Positions 11,041-19,610 of a DNA stretch of 64,000 bases are shown here, piece after piece (the stretch's first letter is position 1; every line of letters starts with the position of its first letter). The stretch is from NCBI RefSeq assembly GCF_014161445.1, contig NZ_JABBXA010000003.1:124001-188000 (forward strand), in the 5' to 3' direction. Source of the DNA: Microbispora sp. H13382 (lineage in GTDB: Bacteria > Actinomycetota > Actinomycetes > Streptosporangiales > Streptosporangiaceae). A program made the position numbers and the translations under genes. Below the pieces are notes generated by a model. It ran no database searches. It saw nothing but the letters and a program-made list of their open reading frames with translations, and was not told the origin of the DNA.

Positions 11041-11805
11041 ATGGGTTTGCTGGACGGGAAGCGACTGCTGGTCACCGGCGTCCTCACCGACGCGTCGATC
11101 GCCTTCAACGTGGCGAAGCTGGCCCAGGAGGAGGGCGCCCAGGTCGTGCTGACCGGCTTCGGCCGTCTCAGCCTGGTCGAGCGCATCGCCAAGCGGCTGC
11201 CCGAGCCGCCGCCGGTGATCGAACTCGACGTGCAGGACAACGACCACCTCGACACCCTGGCCGACCGCGTCGGCGCGCACCTCGACGGGCTGGACGGAGT
11301 CGTCCACTCGATCGGGTTCGCCCCGCAGTCCTGCCTCGGCGGCAACTTCCTCAACACCTCGTGGGAGGACGTCGCCACGGCGGTCCACGTCTCGACGTTC
11401 TCGTTCAAGTCGCTCGCCGTCGCCTGCCTGCCGCTGATGAAGGAGGGCGGCGCGGTCGTCGGCCTGGACTTCGACGCGACCAAGGCGTGGCCCGTGTACG
11501 ACTGGATGGGCGTGGCCAAGGCAGGGCTCGAGTCCTGCTCGCGCTACCTCGCCCGCGACCTCGGCAAGCACGGAATCCGGGTCAACCTCGTCGCCGCCGG
11601 TCCGCTGCGCACGATGGCGGCCAAGAGCATCCCCGGGTTCAAGGAGTTCGAGGACTCCTGGCCGGAGAAGGCCCCGCTCGGCTGGGACCTGGCCGACACC
11701 GCCCCCGCCGCCAAGGCGTGCGTCGCGCTGCTGTCCGACTGGTTCCCCGCCACCACCGGTGAGATCGTCCACGTCGACGGCGGCGTCCACGCGATGGGCG
11801 CCTGA
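11041..11805 (+). CDS. fabI: enoyl-ACP reductase FabI/InhA type
   Basis: Protein of 254 residues that would reduce trans-2-enoyl-ACP with NADH as the last step of each fatty acid elongation cycle. It has the FabI-type nucleotide loop GVLTDASIAFNVAK near the N-terminus, VHSIGFAP near residue 88, and the catalytic Tyr-x6-Lys pair in YDWMGVAKAGLES near residue 154. AAGPLRTMAAKSIPGF forms the substrate-binding loop. It resembles mycobacterial InhA and is expected to bind similar inhibitors. It follows fabG by 60 bases and is presumably co-transcribed. GGAGCTGG about six bases before ATG 11041 provides a ribosome-binding site. Confidence 0.95.
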   Translation: MGLLDGKRLLVTGVLTDASIAFNVAKLAQEEGAQVVLTGFGRLSLVERIAKRLPEPPPVIELDVQDNDHLDTLADRVGAHLDGLDGVVHSIGFAPQSCLGGNFLNTSWEDVATAVHVSTFSFKSLAVACLPLMKEGGAVVGLDFDATKAWPVYDWMGVAKAGLESCSRYLARDLGKHGIRVNLVAAGPLRTMAAKSIPGFKEFEDSWPEKAPLGWDLADTAPAAKACVALLSDWFPATTGEIVHVDGGVHAMGA

Positions 11806-11933
11806 CGGCGTCCGCCGGCGGCATGCCGGCTCCTGACGTCCGGCGGGCCGGCGCGAATCGATCGGCCGGTCCCGCCCGGGGCCCGCGGCACGGCATCAGG
11901 ACGGCGTAACCGGAACAAGCGTCACCGGAACAC

Positions 11934-13091
11934 TCACCGGGACGGGGCGCCGGCGAACGGGATGGCGGCAGGAGCCGGGTCCTCCAGCGTGTCCACCGGG
12001 TGCCGCCACAGCCCCCTGCGACGCAGCAGGGGCAGGACGCCCTCGCCGAACCAGTAGGCCTCTTCCAGGTGCGGGTGACCGGACAGCACGAACTCGTCGA
12101 CGCCGAGCGCGTGGTACTCCTCGACGCGCTCCGCCACCTCGGCGTGGCTGCCCACGAGCGCCGTGCCCGCGCCGCCGCGGACCAGGCCGACCCCGGCCCA
12201 CAGGTTCGGCGAGACCTCCAGCGCGTCGGTGCGGCCCCCGTGCAGGGCCCGCATGCGCCGCTGCCCCTCCGACCCGCTGCGCGCGAGACCTGCCTGGACC
12301 GACGCGATGACCGCCGGGTCGAGCGCGGACAGCAGGCGCTCGGCCTCCGCCCACGCGTGCGCCGAGGTGTCCCGGCTGATGACGTGCAGCCGGATCCCGA
12401 AGCGCACCTCGCGGCCGGCCGCGGCCGCCTCCCGGCGGATCCAGCCGATCTTCTCCGCCACCTGCGCGGGAGGTTCGCCCCAGGTCAGGTAGACGTCGCA
12501 GTGCCGCGCCGCCACCCGCCCGGCCGCCGGGGACGACCCGCCGAAGTACACCGCGGGGACGGGGGACGGCACCCGGCTCAGCGCGGCGTCGGTGACGCCG
12601 ACGTGCCTGCCCGCCAGGGTGACCCGTTCCCCGCGCCACAGGGCGCGTACGACCGTCAGGAACTCGTCGGTGCGCTCGTAGCGCTCGTCCTTGGTGAGGA
12701 AGTCGCCGTAGGCGCGCTGCTCGTGGTCCTCGCCGCCGGTGACGACGTTGACCAGCAGGCGCCCGCCCGAATGCCGCTGGAACGTGGCGGCCATCTGCGC
12801 GGCGAGCGTGGGCGACAGCAGCCCCGGCCGGAAGGCGACCAGGAACTTCAGCCGTTCGGACCCGGCGACCAGCATGGCGGTGGTCAGCCAGGCGTCCTCG
12901 CACCAGGCCCCCGCCGGGGTGAGCGCGCCCTCGAAGCCGAGTTGCTCGGCGGCGCGCACGATCTGGCCGAGGTACGCCAGCGAGGCCGGCCGGTCCCCGC
13001 CGGCCGTGGTGATGTCGGTGCCGTGCCCGCCGCCGACGAGGTGACGGCTGTCGCCGTACGTGGGCAGGAACCAGTGGAACGTCAGTGTCAT
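11934..13091 (-). CDS. ssuD: FMNH2-dependent alkanesulfonate monooxygenase (SsuD family)
   Basis: Luciferase-like flavin monooxygenase of 385 residues. SsuD enzymes use FMNH2 and O2 to split the carbon-sulfur bond of alkanesulfonates, releasing sulfite. The N-terminal MTLTFHWFLPTYGD, TPAGAWCEDAW near residue 58, LVNVVTGGEDHEQRAYGD near residue 112, and YFGGSSPAA near residue 180 are typical of the family. It is the last gene of a minus-strand operon starting with sfnG, ten bases after the flavin reductase that would supply FMNH2. Given the company, its substrate may be methanesulfinate or methanesulfonate derived from dimethyl sulfone. The assignment to alkanesulfonates in general is family inference. 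Confidence 0.9.
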   Translation of the reverse strand: MTLTFHWFLPTYGDSRHLVGGGHGTDITTAGGDRPASLAYLGQIVRAAEQLGFEGALTPAGAWCEDAWLTTAMLVAGSERLKFLVAFRPGLLSPTLAAQMAATFQRHSGGRLLVNVVTGGEDHEQRAYGDFLTKDERYERTDEFLTVVRALWRGERVTLAGRHVGVTDAALSRVPSPVPAVYFGGSSPAAGRVAARHCDVYLTWGEPPAQVAEKIGWIRREAAAAGREVRFGIRLHVISRDTSAHAWAEAERLLSALDPAVIASVQAGLARSGSEGQRRMRALHGGRTDALEVSPNLWAGVGLVRGGAGTALVGSHAEVAERVEEYHALGVDEFVLSGHPHLEEAYWFGEGVLPLLRRRGLWRHPVDTLEDPAPAAIPFAGAPSR

Positions 13092-13101
13092 GGCATTCCC
13101 T

Positions 13102-13653
13102 TCAGGACGCGGCCAGCAGCGGGCGGCGCGCGGCCACGGCCGACGCGAAGGCGTCGACCACGCGGTAGAGCGGGGCGGCGTGCTCCGGGTCGAGGCCGGC
13201 CTCGCCGTCGCGGACCGCGATGTGCCGGTCCAGGACGAACCATCCCGGCACGACGTGGTCGGCCCCGAGCGAGGTCAGGACCGGGCGGAGCGCGTAGTCG
13301 ATGGCCAGCACATGGGCGGGGCTGCCGCCGGTGACGACCGGCAGCACGACCTTGCCCGCGAGCGCGAACTGCGGCAGCAGGTCGAGCACCGTCTTCAGCA
13401 GCCCGCTGTAGGCGGCCTTGTAAACGGGGGAGGCGACCAGGACGCCGTCCGCCTCCTCGACGAGGCGGACGACCTCGGCGATGCGCGGATGCCGCGTGTC
13501 GGCCGACAGCAGCGCCTCCGCCGGCAGGTCGCGCGCCTGCACGCCGTCGACCTCGTGGCCGAGGAGGCGCAGCCGGTCGGCGAGGTGCGCGCAGAGGGCG
13601 GCGGTACGCGAGACCGCCGAGGGGCTGCCGGACAGGACGACGATGGTGGACAT
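13102..13653 (-). CDS. ssuE: NAD(P)H-dependent FMN reductase (SsuE family)
   Basis: Flavodoxin-fold protein of 183 residues. SsuE-type reductases use NAD(P)H to make FMNH2, which diffuses or is handed to the paired monooxygenase. The N-terminal VLSGSPSAVSRTAAL is the phosphate-binding loop for FMN, VASPVYKAAYSGLLK near residue 78 is the conserved isoalloxazine-contact segment, and LPVVTGG follows. The gene is preceded by GGAGG and sits 28 bases after sfnB and ten before ssuD on the minus strand. In this operon it can serve three monooxygenases that need reduced flavin: SfnG, SsuD and the acyl-CoA dehydrogenase-like SfnB. Confidence 0.9.
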   Translation of the reverse strand: MSTIVVLSGSPSAVSRTAALCAHLADRLRLLGHEVDGVQARDLPAEALLSADTRHPRIAEVVRLVEEADGVLVASPVYKAAYSGLLKTVLDLLPQFALAGKVVLPVVTGGSPAHVLAIDYALRPVLTSLGADHVVPGWFVLDRHIAVRDGEAGLDPEHAAPLYRVVDAFASAVAARRPLLAAS

Positions 13654-13681
13654 GGCGGAACCTCCGTCAGATGGGACCGGA

Positions 13682-14908
13682 TCAGATCAGGCCGTGCCGC
13701 GGGGGCAGGGTCCGGTTCAGCGCGTACCTGCCGATGTGCTGGATCTTCCAGCGGACGGGATCGTGCAGGGTGTGGGTGCGGGCGTTGCGCCAGTGCCGGT
13801 GCAGGTTGAGCGAGTCCAGCGCCGACCTGGTGCCGGCCACCTCGAACAGCGCGTCGGTCACCTCGACGGCGGCCGGATCGGCGAAGGCCTTCGCCGTGGC
13901 GACCGCGATGGACGCCGCCGCGGCGGTCTCGTCGTCGAGCCGTTCCCGCGCGCGGTCGACCGCCCGCCCGGCCTCGCCCAGCAGGGCCTCGGCGGCCCGT
14001 ACGGAGACCTCCAGCTCGCCGAAGCGCTGGATGGTCAGGGGGTCGTCGGCGGCGTGGTCGGCCCCGCTCTCGAACCACGGCCTGCTGCGGGTGCGGACGA
14101 ACTCGGCCGCCTCGGTGAGCGCGGCGCGGGCGATGCCCACGTCGATCGCGGCGTGCAGCAGCTGCGCGTGGGCGCCGTGCAGCTGCGGCCCGGTGAAGGT
14201 CAGGTGGTGGGGGACGACGCGGTCGGCGGGCACCCGCACACCCTCCAGCCGGACCGTGCCGCTGGCCGTGGTGCGCTGGCCCATGCCGTCCCAGTCGTCC
14301 ACGATCGTGAGGCCGGGCGCGCCGGCCGGCACGTACGCGACGACGAGCCGGTCGGCGGGGTCCTTGGCCAGCACGGTGATCCAGTCGGCGAAAAGGGCGC
14401 CGGTGGAGTAGTGCTTGACGCCGTCGAGGACGAAGCCGCCGTCCTCGGCGGGGCGCAGGCGGGTGCGGTAGTCCTGCACGTGCCTGGTGCCCGCCTCCGA
14501 CTGGGCGTTGCCGAACCGCCTGCCCGCCAGGACCTCGGCGAAGAAGAACGCCCGCTGCGCCGCCGACCCCCGCTGCCGCAGCACGTTGACGTACACGAAG
14601 TGGCTCTGCGGGATCTGGGCGATGTTGGGGTCGGCGGTGGCGAGCAGGCGGACGACCTCGGCCAGCGTGGCGGTCCGCACGTCGGCGCCGCCGTGCTCAC
14701 GGGGGACGGTGATGCCGAGCAGGCCGCTCAGCGAGAGCTCGGCCAGCTCGGCGACCGGGAGCACCCGGCGGGCGTCCCGTTCGGCGGCGCCGCTCGCGAA
14801 CCGCCCGGCCAGCTCGGCGGCGACGGCGAGGGCCTCCTCGTCGCCGGTGACGACGTGCGCGGTCCCCGATGCGTGAACGGGTGCGGGGACGGTCGTGAGA
14901 TCGGTCAT
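13682..14908 (-). CDS. sfnB: SfnB-family acyl-CoA dehydrogenase-like sulfur acquisition oxidoreductase
   Basis: Flavoprotein of 408 residues with the acyl-CoA dehydrogenase fold, closest in motif content to the SfnB and DszC group. These act in scavenging sulfur from organosulfur compounds rather than in beta-oxidation. Visible landmarks are GLLGITVPREHGGADV near residue 63, NAQSEAGTRHVQDY near residue 138, FVLDGVKHYSTGA near residue 160, and the C-terminal RHWRNARTHTLHDPV, which is shared with the DszC-like protein at 17.2 kb. It starts four bases after the sfnG stop, so the two are tightly coupled. The precise reaction is not established for this family member. Confidence 0.87.
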   Translation of the reverse strand: MTDLTTVPAPVHASGTAHVVTGDEEALAVAAELAGRFASGAAERDARRVLPVAELAELSLSGLLGITVPREHGGADVRTATLAEVVRLLATADPNIAQIPQSHFVYVNVLRQRGSAAQRAFFFAEVLAGRRFGNAQSEAGTRHVQDYRTRLRPAEDGGFVLDGVKHYSTGALFADWITVLAKDPADRLVVAYVPAGAPGLTIVDDWDGMGQRTTASGTVRLEGVRVPADRVVPHHLTFTGPQLHGAHAQLLHAAIDVGIARAALTEAAEFVRTRSRPWFESGADHAADDPLTIQRFGELEVSVRAAEALLGEAGRAVDRARERLDDETAAAASIAVATAKAFADPAAVEVTDALFEVAGTRSALDSLNLHRHWRNARTHTLHDPVRWKIQHIGRYALNRTLPPRHGLI

Positions 14909-14912
14909 GGTG

Positions 14913-16046
14913 TCAGGCCCGGGCCGGTTCCACCGGGAACGCGCCCTGCGCCGCGAGTTCCGCCTCCAGCTCGCGGATGATGGGCAGCACGTGGCGGCCG
15001 AAATACTCGACCTCCTCGTGGTAGTGCAGGAAGCCGAGCAGCAGCAGGTCGACGCCGCGCTTCTTGTACTCGATCGCCCGGTACGCGATCTGCTCCGGCG
15101 TGCCGATGAGGCGGGTGCGGAAGCCGTCGTTGTACTGCACCAGGTCCTCGAACGAGGAGTCGGCCCACATCCCCCGTCCGTCCTGGGCGGACCTGCCCGC
15201 CTGCCGGACCGCGTCGCGGAACCCGTGGACGGCCTCGACGTCGGCCTTGGCCACGATCTCGCGCAGCGTCGCGCGCGCCTCGGCCTCGGTGTCCCTGGCG
15301 ATGAGGAAGCCGTTCAGGCCGAACCTCACCCGGCGGCCGTGGGCCCGCGCCGCCGCGCCGACCTCCTCGACCTGCTCGGTGACGCCGTCGAAGTCCTTGC
15401 CGTTGCTGAAGTACCAGTCCGACACCCGGCCGGCCATGGCTCGCGCGGCGGTGGAGTTGCCGCCCTGGAAGATCTCGGGGTGCGGGCGGCCGGGTGCGGA
15501 GAGCGGTTTGGGCTGCAGGTCGTACCCGTGCAGCCGGTAGAAGTCGCCCTGGAACTCCGCCTTGTCCTCGGTCCAGCTCGCCCGCAGGACGCGGATGAAC
15601 TCCTCGGCCCGGCGGTAGCGCTCGTCGTGCTCCAGCCACGGCTCGCCCAGGGCGGTGAACTCACCCTTGAACCAGCCGCTCACCACGTTGACGGCGACCC
15701 GGCCGCCCGACAGGTGGTCGGCGGTGCTCAGCAGCTTGGCCAGCACCGCCGGGTGCCACAGGCCCGGATGCACGGCGGCGATCACCTTCAGCCGCCGGGT
15801 GGCGAGCAGCAGCGCCAGGCTGAAACTCGTCGACTCCTGCTGGTACGCGGCGCCGTAGCTGGCCATGTAGCGCACCTGGGACAGCGCGTACTCGAAGCCG
15901 TTGTCCTCGGCGAGCACCGCCAGCTTCCGGTTGTAGTCGTAGCTCCAGTCGGTGCGCTGCTCGATCGTGCTGGTGACGAGCCCGCCGCTGACGTTGGGCA
16001 CCCAGTAGGCGAACCGCAGCGGCTCGGGACTGACGTTCGCGGACAC
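14913..16046 (-). CDS. sfnG: dimethylsulfone monooxygenase SfnG
   Basis: Luciferase-like flavin monooxygenase of 377 residues. SfnG converts dimethyl sulfone to methanesulfinate using FMNH2. The N-terminal FAYWVPNVSGGLVTSTIEQR is highly characteristic of SfnG, and VNVVSGWFKGEFTALGEPW and IFQGGNSTAARAMA follow at about residues 118 and 195. GTG at 16046 is preceded by GGAAGGGG six bases upstream. It is the first gene of the minus-strand sulfur operon (sfnG, sfnB, ssuE, ssuD). A TTTCCTACTCA element just upstream also occurs, with one extra base, in front of the divergent DszC-like gene, suggesting joint control. Confidence 0.92.
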   Translation of the reverse strand: MSANVSPEPLRFAYWVPNVSGGLVTSTIEQRTDWSYDYNRKLAVLAEDNGFEYALSQVRYMASYGAAYQQESTSFSLALLLATRRLKVIAAVHPGLWHPAVLAKLLSTADHLSGGRVAVNVVSGWFKGEFTALGEPWLEHDERYRRAEEFIRVLRASWTEDKAEFQGDFYRLHGYDLQPKPLSAPGRPHPEIFQGGNSTAARAMAGRVSDWYFSNGKDFDGVTEQVEEVGAAARAHGRRVRFGLNGFLIARDTEAEARATLREIVAKADVEAVHGFRDAVRQAGRSAQDGRGMWADSSFEDLVQYNDGFRTRLIGTPEQIAYRAIEYKKRGVDLLLLGFLHYHEEVEYFGRHVLPIIRELEAELAAQGAFPVEPARA

Positions 16047-16065
16047 GAAGGACCCCTTCCAGATA

Positions 16066-16076
16066 TTTCCTACTCA
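16066..16076. promoter_or_regulatory. TTTCCTACTCA element upstream of sfnG
   Basis: This 11-base element lies about 20 bases before the sfnG start and matches, with a single-base gap, the left half of the palindrome at 17134-17156. It is a candidate half-site for the LysR regulator encoded between them. Confidence 0.35.
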
Positions 16077-16150
16077 GATACTCGGGATCCTACGGCGACG
16101 CCGCCCGGAGTTCCACACGCGATCGGCGGGGGAGTGATAGGGCCGCCCTG

Positions 16151-17077
16151 TCACCCGGCGGCGCGTGCCCGTGCGCCGGTGCGGCATTCGCGTGCCCGGT
16201 CCACAAGGAGCCGGTGGAGGTCGCGGGCCACCCGGGGGCCCGAGGCGGAGCGCTGCGACTGGATCACCAGGAGGACCTCCGCCACGCGCTGCGCCAGCGG
16301 CCGGTAGGTGATGGCGCCGTTGCGCAGGAGAGGGTCGCCGGCCACGCTGAACTCGGGAAGCACGGTGGCGCCGAGCCCTTCGGCCACCATGAGCTTGCCC
16401 ATCTCGGCGCCGTCGGTCGAATACGAGAACGACGGCGCCCGCCCGCCGAGGAGACGGTGCACCAGACGGTGCATGACATAGCCGGCGCGCATCACGATCA
16501 GGGGCTCGCGGAGCAGGTCGGCGACCTCGATCGCGGGCAGCGAGGCCAGCGGGCTGTCCGGCCGTACGCACACGACCGGGCGGCCGCGCAGCAGCTCGGT
16601 CGTGGCGAGGTCGGGCGGCAGGTCGTCGCCGCTCAGGTAGTTCACCAGCCCCAGGTCGAAGCTGCCCTCCCGGATGCGCCGGTGGATCTCGGCCTGCTGC
16701 GCGCCGACGACCTCGACCTGTGTCGCCGGATGGGCCTCGCGGAAGGCCCGTACGGCGGGGATCAGCAGCGGGACGGTGGCCGCGTTGACCGTGCCCAGCC
16801 TGACCATGCGGGCCATGTGGTGCTGCTCGTCGGCCGCGCCGCGCAGGCGGTCCACCGCCTCCAGCACGCCGTTGATGTACGGCAGCAGCTCGCGGCCCTT
16901 GTCGCTGATCGTGGCGCCGGACCGGCGCCGCTCCAGCAGGTCGACGCCGAGCTCGCGCTCCAGGTTGCGCACGGTCTCGCTCAGGGCCGGCTGGGACAGG
17001 TGCAGATGGTCGGCCGCCCGGCGCAACGAGCCGAGGCGGGTCACCGCGCGGATGTACTCAAGCTGCTCGATGCGCAT
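16151..17077 (-). CDS. LysR-family transcriptional regulator of the sulfur cluster
   Basis: Regulator of 308 residues. The N-terminal 60 residues hold the winged helix-turn-helix: LEYIRAVTRLGSLRRAADHL, then LSQPALSETVRNLERELGVDLLERRRSG. The remainder is a periplasmic-binding-protein-like effector domain. It lies between the sfnG operon, in the same direction, and the divergent DszC-like monooxygenase, the usual position for a LysR regulator of adjacent targets. An inverted repeat at 17134-17156 in the divergent region is a good candidate operator. By analogy with CysB-type regulators the effector may be a sulfur metabolite, but that is inference. Confidence 0.9.
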   Translation of the reverse strand: MRIEQLEYIRAVTRLGSLRRAADHLHLSQPALSETVRNLERELGVDLLERRRSGATISDKGRELLPYINGVLEAVDRLRGAADEQHHMARMVRLGTVNAATVPLLIPAVRAFREAHPATQVEVVGAQQAEIHRRIREGSFDLGLVNYLSGDDLPPDLATTELLRGRPVVCVRPDSPLASLPAIEVADLLREPLIVMRAGYVMHRLVHRLLGGRAPSFSYSTDGAEMGKLMVAEGLGATVLPEFSVAGDPLLRNGAITYRPLAQRVAEVLLVIQSQRSASGPRVARDLHRLLVDRARECRTGARARAAG

Positions 17078-17133
17078 CGTCGTCCACCTTGTCAGGGGGT
17101 GTTCAAGGGCGACCCTACCGGTCGTTCGGCGAT

Positions 17134-17156
17134 TTCCCTACTCAACAAGTAGAGAA
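17134..17156. promoter_or_regulatory. candidate LysR operator (imperfect palindrome)
   Basis: TTCCCTACT-CAACA-AGTAGAGAA has 9-base arms that agree at eight positions around a 5-base centre, and it contains the T-N11-A pattern expected of LysR sites. It lies between the divergent LysR gene and the DszC-like gene. Confidence 0.5.
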
Positions 17157-17217
17157 TGTTGCCTAACCTGGTGAGCGACAGCCGGCGCGACGCGCCGCAC
17201 ACGAGAGGAGACGACAC

Positions 17218-18441
17218 GTGACCATCGCTCACGCCAGCCGGACGGAGTGGACGGACGGACCCGCGCCGCGCACTCCCGACGAGTGGATCGCGCGCGCCGG
17301 CGAGGTGGCGGCCGTCCTCGCGGTGGACGCCGCCGAGCGCGACAGGGCCGCGAAGACCCCGTACGCCGAGATCGGGCTGCTCAAGGACTCGGGCCTGGTC
17401 ACGCTGCTCGGCCCGGCCGGGCACGGCGGCGCGGGGCAGGACTGGCCCACCGCCTACCGGGTCGTCCGCGAGGTGGCCGCGGCCGACGGCTCGATCGGTC
17501 AGCTGCTCGGCTACCACTACCTGTGGAACTGGGCGGCACGCCTGGTGGGCACCCGCGAGCAGTGGGAGCGGATCGAGGCCGGCGCCGCACGGCACCGGTG
17601 GTTCTTCGGCGGGGCCGTCAACCCCCGCGACCGGGACATCGTCGTGCGCGACGAGGGCGACACCCTCGTCTTCGACGGCCGCAAGACCTTCTCCACCGGC
17701 AGCAAGGTCTCCGACGTCACCGTCCTTGAGGGCGTGCTGGAGGGCACTGACAAGCACGTCTTCGCCGTCGTCCCCTCCGGCTCCGAAGGGCTCGCCTTCC
17801 ACGACGACTGGGACAACATCGGCCAGCGGCTGACCGAGAGCGGCAGCGTCACCGTCTCCGGCGTGCGCGCGCCGTGGAGCGACGCCCTGGGATACGTGGA
17901 CAAGGAGTTCCGGCCGCGCGTCTACGCCACTCTCAACGTGCCGACCATCCAGCTCGTGTTCGTCAACTTCTACCTGGGCATCGCCCGCGGCGCGCTGGAG
18001 ACCGGGCTGGCGTACACGAGGGAGCACACCCGCCCGTGGCTGCACGGCGGACACGAGCGCGCGGTCGACGAGCCGTACGTCATCGACCTCTATGGGGACC
18101 TCACCGCCAAGCTGTGGGCGGCCGAGGCGCTGGCCGACGAGGTCGCCCGGGAGGGCCTGTGGTTCCACCTCAACCCGGACGAGGTCACCCCCCGGCTGCG
18201 CGGGGAGCACGAGGTGCGGGTGGCCGCGGTCAAGGCGCACGCCACCGACGTGGCCCTGGAGGTCACCTCGCGTGTCTTCGAGGCCACCGGCGCCCGATCG
18301 ACCGCGTCCCGCCACGGGCTCGACCGGTTCTGGCGCAACGTGCGCACCCACACCCTGCACGACCCCGTGGCGTACAAGCGCCGCGAGGTGGGGGTCTACC
18401 GCCTCCGGGACGAGATTCCCGAGCCCACCTGGTACTCCTGA
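17218..18441 (+). CDS. DszC-like acyl-CoA dehydrogenase-fold monooxygenase
   Basis: Flavoprotein of 407 residues resembling DszC and related FMNH2-dependent monooxygenases that oxidise sulfur heteroatoms. Landmarks are GLVTLLGPAGHGGAGQDW near residue 60, DGSIGQLLGYHYLWNW near residue 95, FDGRKTFSTGSKVSDV near residue 152, and RFWRNVRTHTLHDPVAYK near residue 364. The last motif is shared with SfnB at 13.7 kb. GTG at 17218 has a GAGAGGAGACG ribosome-binding region. It is divergent from the LysR gene with a palindrome between them, so it is probably under that regulator and takes part in sulfur scavenging. The substrate cannot be named; dibenzothiophene is only the best-known case. Confidence 0.85.
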   Translation: MTIAHASRTEWTDGPAPRTPDEWIARAGEVAAVLAVDAAERDRAAKTPYAEIGLLKDSGLVTLLGPAGHGGAGQDWPTAYRVVREVAAADGSIGQLLGYHYLWNWAARLVGTREQWERIEAGAARHRWFFGGAVNPRDRDIVVRDEGDTLVFDGRKTFSTGSKVSDVTVLEGVLEGTDKHVFAVVPSGSEGLAFHDDWDNIGQRLTESGSVTVSGVRAPWSDALGYVDKEFRPRVYATLNVPTIQLVFVNFYLGIARGALETGLAYTREHTRPWLHGGHERAVDEPYVIDLYGDLTAKLWAAEALADEVAREGLWFHLNPDEVTPRLRGEHEVRVAAVKAHATDVALEVTSRVFEATGARSTASRHGLDRFWRNVRTHTLHDPVAYKRREVGVYRLRDEIPEPTWYS

Positions 18442-18459
18442 GCGCCGGGGAGGCCGGGC

Positions 18460-19461
18460 TCAGGCGAGCCGGTGACGCCCCGACCTGCCGGGCAGCCGCA
18501 GGCCGCCCTCGAGCGGGATCGACTCGCGCGGCTCCTGCTGCCCGGCGCGCGCCCGCCGTGCCGAGACCACGCGGGTGGCCAGCAGCGCGGACAGCAGCAG
18601 CGCCGCGGTGAGGGCCGTCCCCGCCGCGTCGTAGGACCGGGAGGCGTGCGCGGGCGCCCCCCCGGGGCCGCCGCGCAGCTCGGGCAGCCCGGGCAGCTTC
18701 TGCCCGGGCCACAGGAGGGGGATCACGCCGTCCTCGTCCGGGTCCACCGTGGACCGGCGGTGCGTCGTGTCCGGCGCGTCCTCGTGCGCCGCGACGAGAC
18801 GCGGCCGGTACGGCTCGCGCGGAAGGGTGCCCTCTGGGGTCATGGACGCATTCGGCCGGGCCGGCTTCTTGCCGGCCGGCCGTGCGTGCCGCGCACCCTC
18901 CGCGTCCTCGCCGCTCTCGCGGTGCCCCTGGGACGCACAGCCCTCGCCAGCGACCAGGGGCAGGCAGGTTCCCTGGACGGCGCGGGTCAGCCCGTCGGTG
19001 AGCTTCTGGACGCTCGGGGCGGGGCTGTGCGTGGCGGCGGATCCGCCCGTCACCGCCTGCGCCGCCGCTCCGGTCGCCGTGTCGGCGGCTCCGCTCGCCG
19101 CGCCGACCGCGGTGTCCGCCGCTCCGGTCAGCGTCTGGCCGGCCTTGTCGACCGCCTTGCCGACGTCGTGGACCGCCGTGCCCGCGGCGCTGGTGGTCGT
19201 CGTCAACGTGTCGTCCACGACCTTCGTGACCGGTTCCGTCACCCCGCCCGTGGCCTTGTCCGCGACGTCGGTCACGCCGTCCGTCAGCTTGCCCACGCCG
19301 TCGACCAGTGAGCAGACACCGCCGGTGACGCCCGAGAGCAGGCCACCGCCCCCCGTGCAGTCGAGCGCCTGTGCCGGGGATGCGGCGAGAGGGAGTCCTC
19401 CGGCCAGGGCGATCGCGAGAGCCCCGGCGGAGATCGCGGAGGCCTTGCCTACGATCCCCAT
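18460..19461 (-). CDS. secreted, membrane-anchored Ala/Thr-rich surface protein of unknown function
   Basis: Protein of 333 residues with no domain that I recognise. Residues 1-32 are a clear signal peptide ending in ASPAQA. Residues 40-145 are a low-complexity Ala/Thr/Gly/Val region in which short units such as GAADTAVGAASGAADTA repeat. A charged, proline-containing stretch follows, then a hydrophobic helix near residues 282-300 and an Arg-rich tail, as in a C-terminal membrane anchor. There is no LPxTG motif. The start at 19461 is preceded by GGAAGGGG. The topology suggests a cell-envelope protein with an extended external part. It is downstream of, and in the same direction as, the aldo/keto reductase. 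Confidence 0.7.
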   Translation of the reverse strand: MGIVGKASAISAGALAIALAGGLPLAASPAQALDCTGGGGLLSGVTGGVCSLVDGVGKLTDGVTDVADKATGGVTEPVTKVVDDTLTTTTSAAGTAVHDVGKAVDKAGQTLTGAADTAVGAASGAADTATGAAAQAVTGGSAATHSPAPSVQKLTDGLTRAVQGTCLPLVAGEGCASQGHRESGEDAEGARHARPAGKKPARPNASMTPEGTLPREPYRPRLVAAHEDAPDTTHRRSTVDPDEDGVIPLLWPGQKLPGLPELRGGPGGAPAHASRSYDAAGTALTAALLLSALLATRVVSARRARAGQQEPRESIPLEGGLRLPGRSGRHRLA

Positions 19462-19610
19462 GTGTCCCCTTCCGCAGTCTCTGGTCCATCCCCCGACATA
19501 CCCGTCACTCTTCGCCAGAGCGCGGGGTTATGCAGTAGAAAGTTGCAGTTCGGTATCGATGTGTGATACGTGAGGACGATTCTCGTTCGCCTCGCGACCG
19601 GGCGCGGCGC

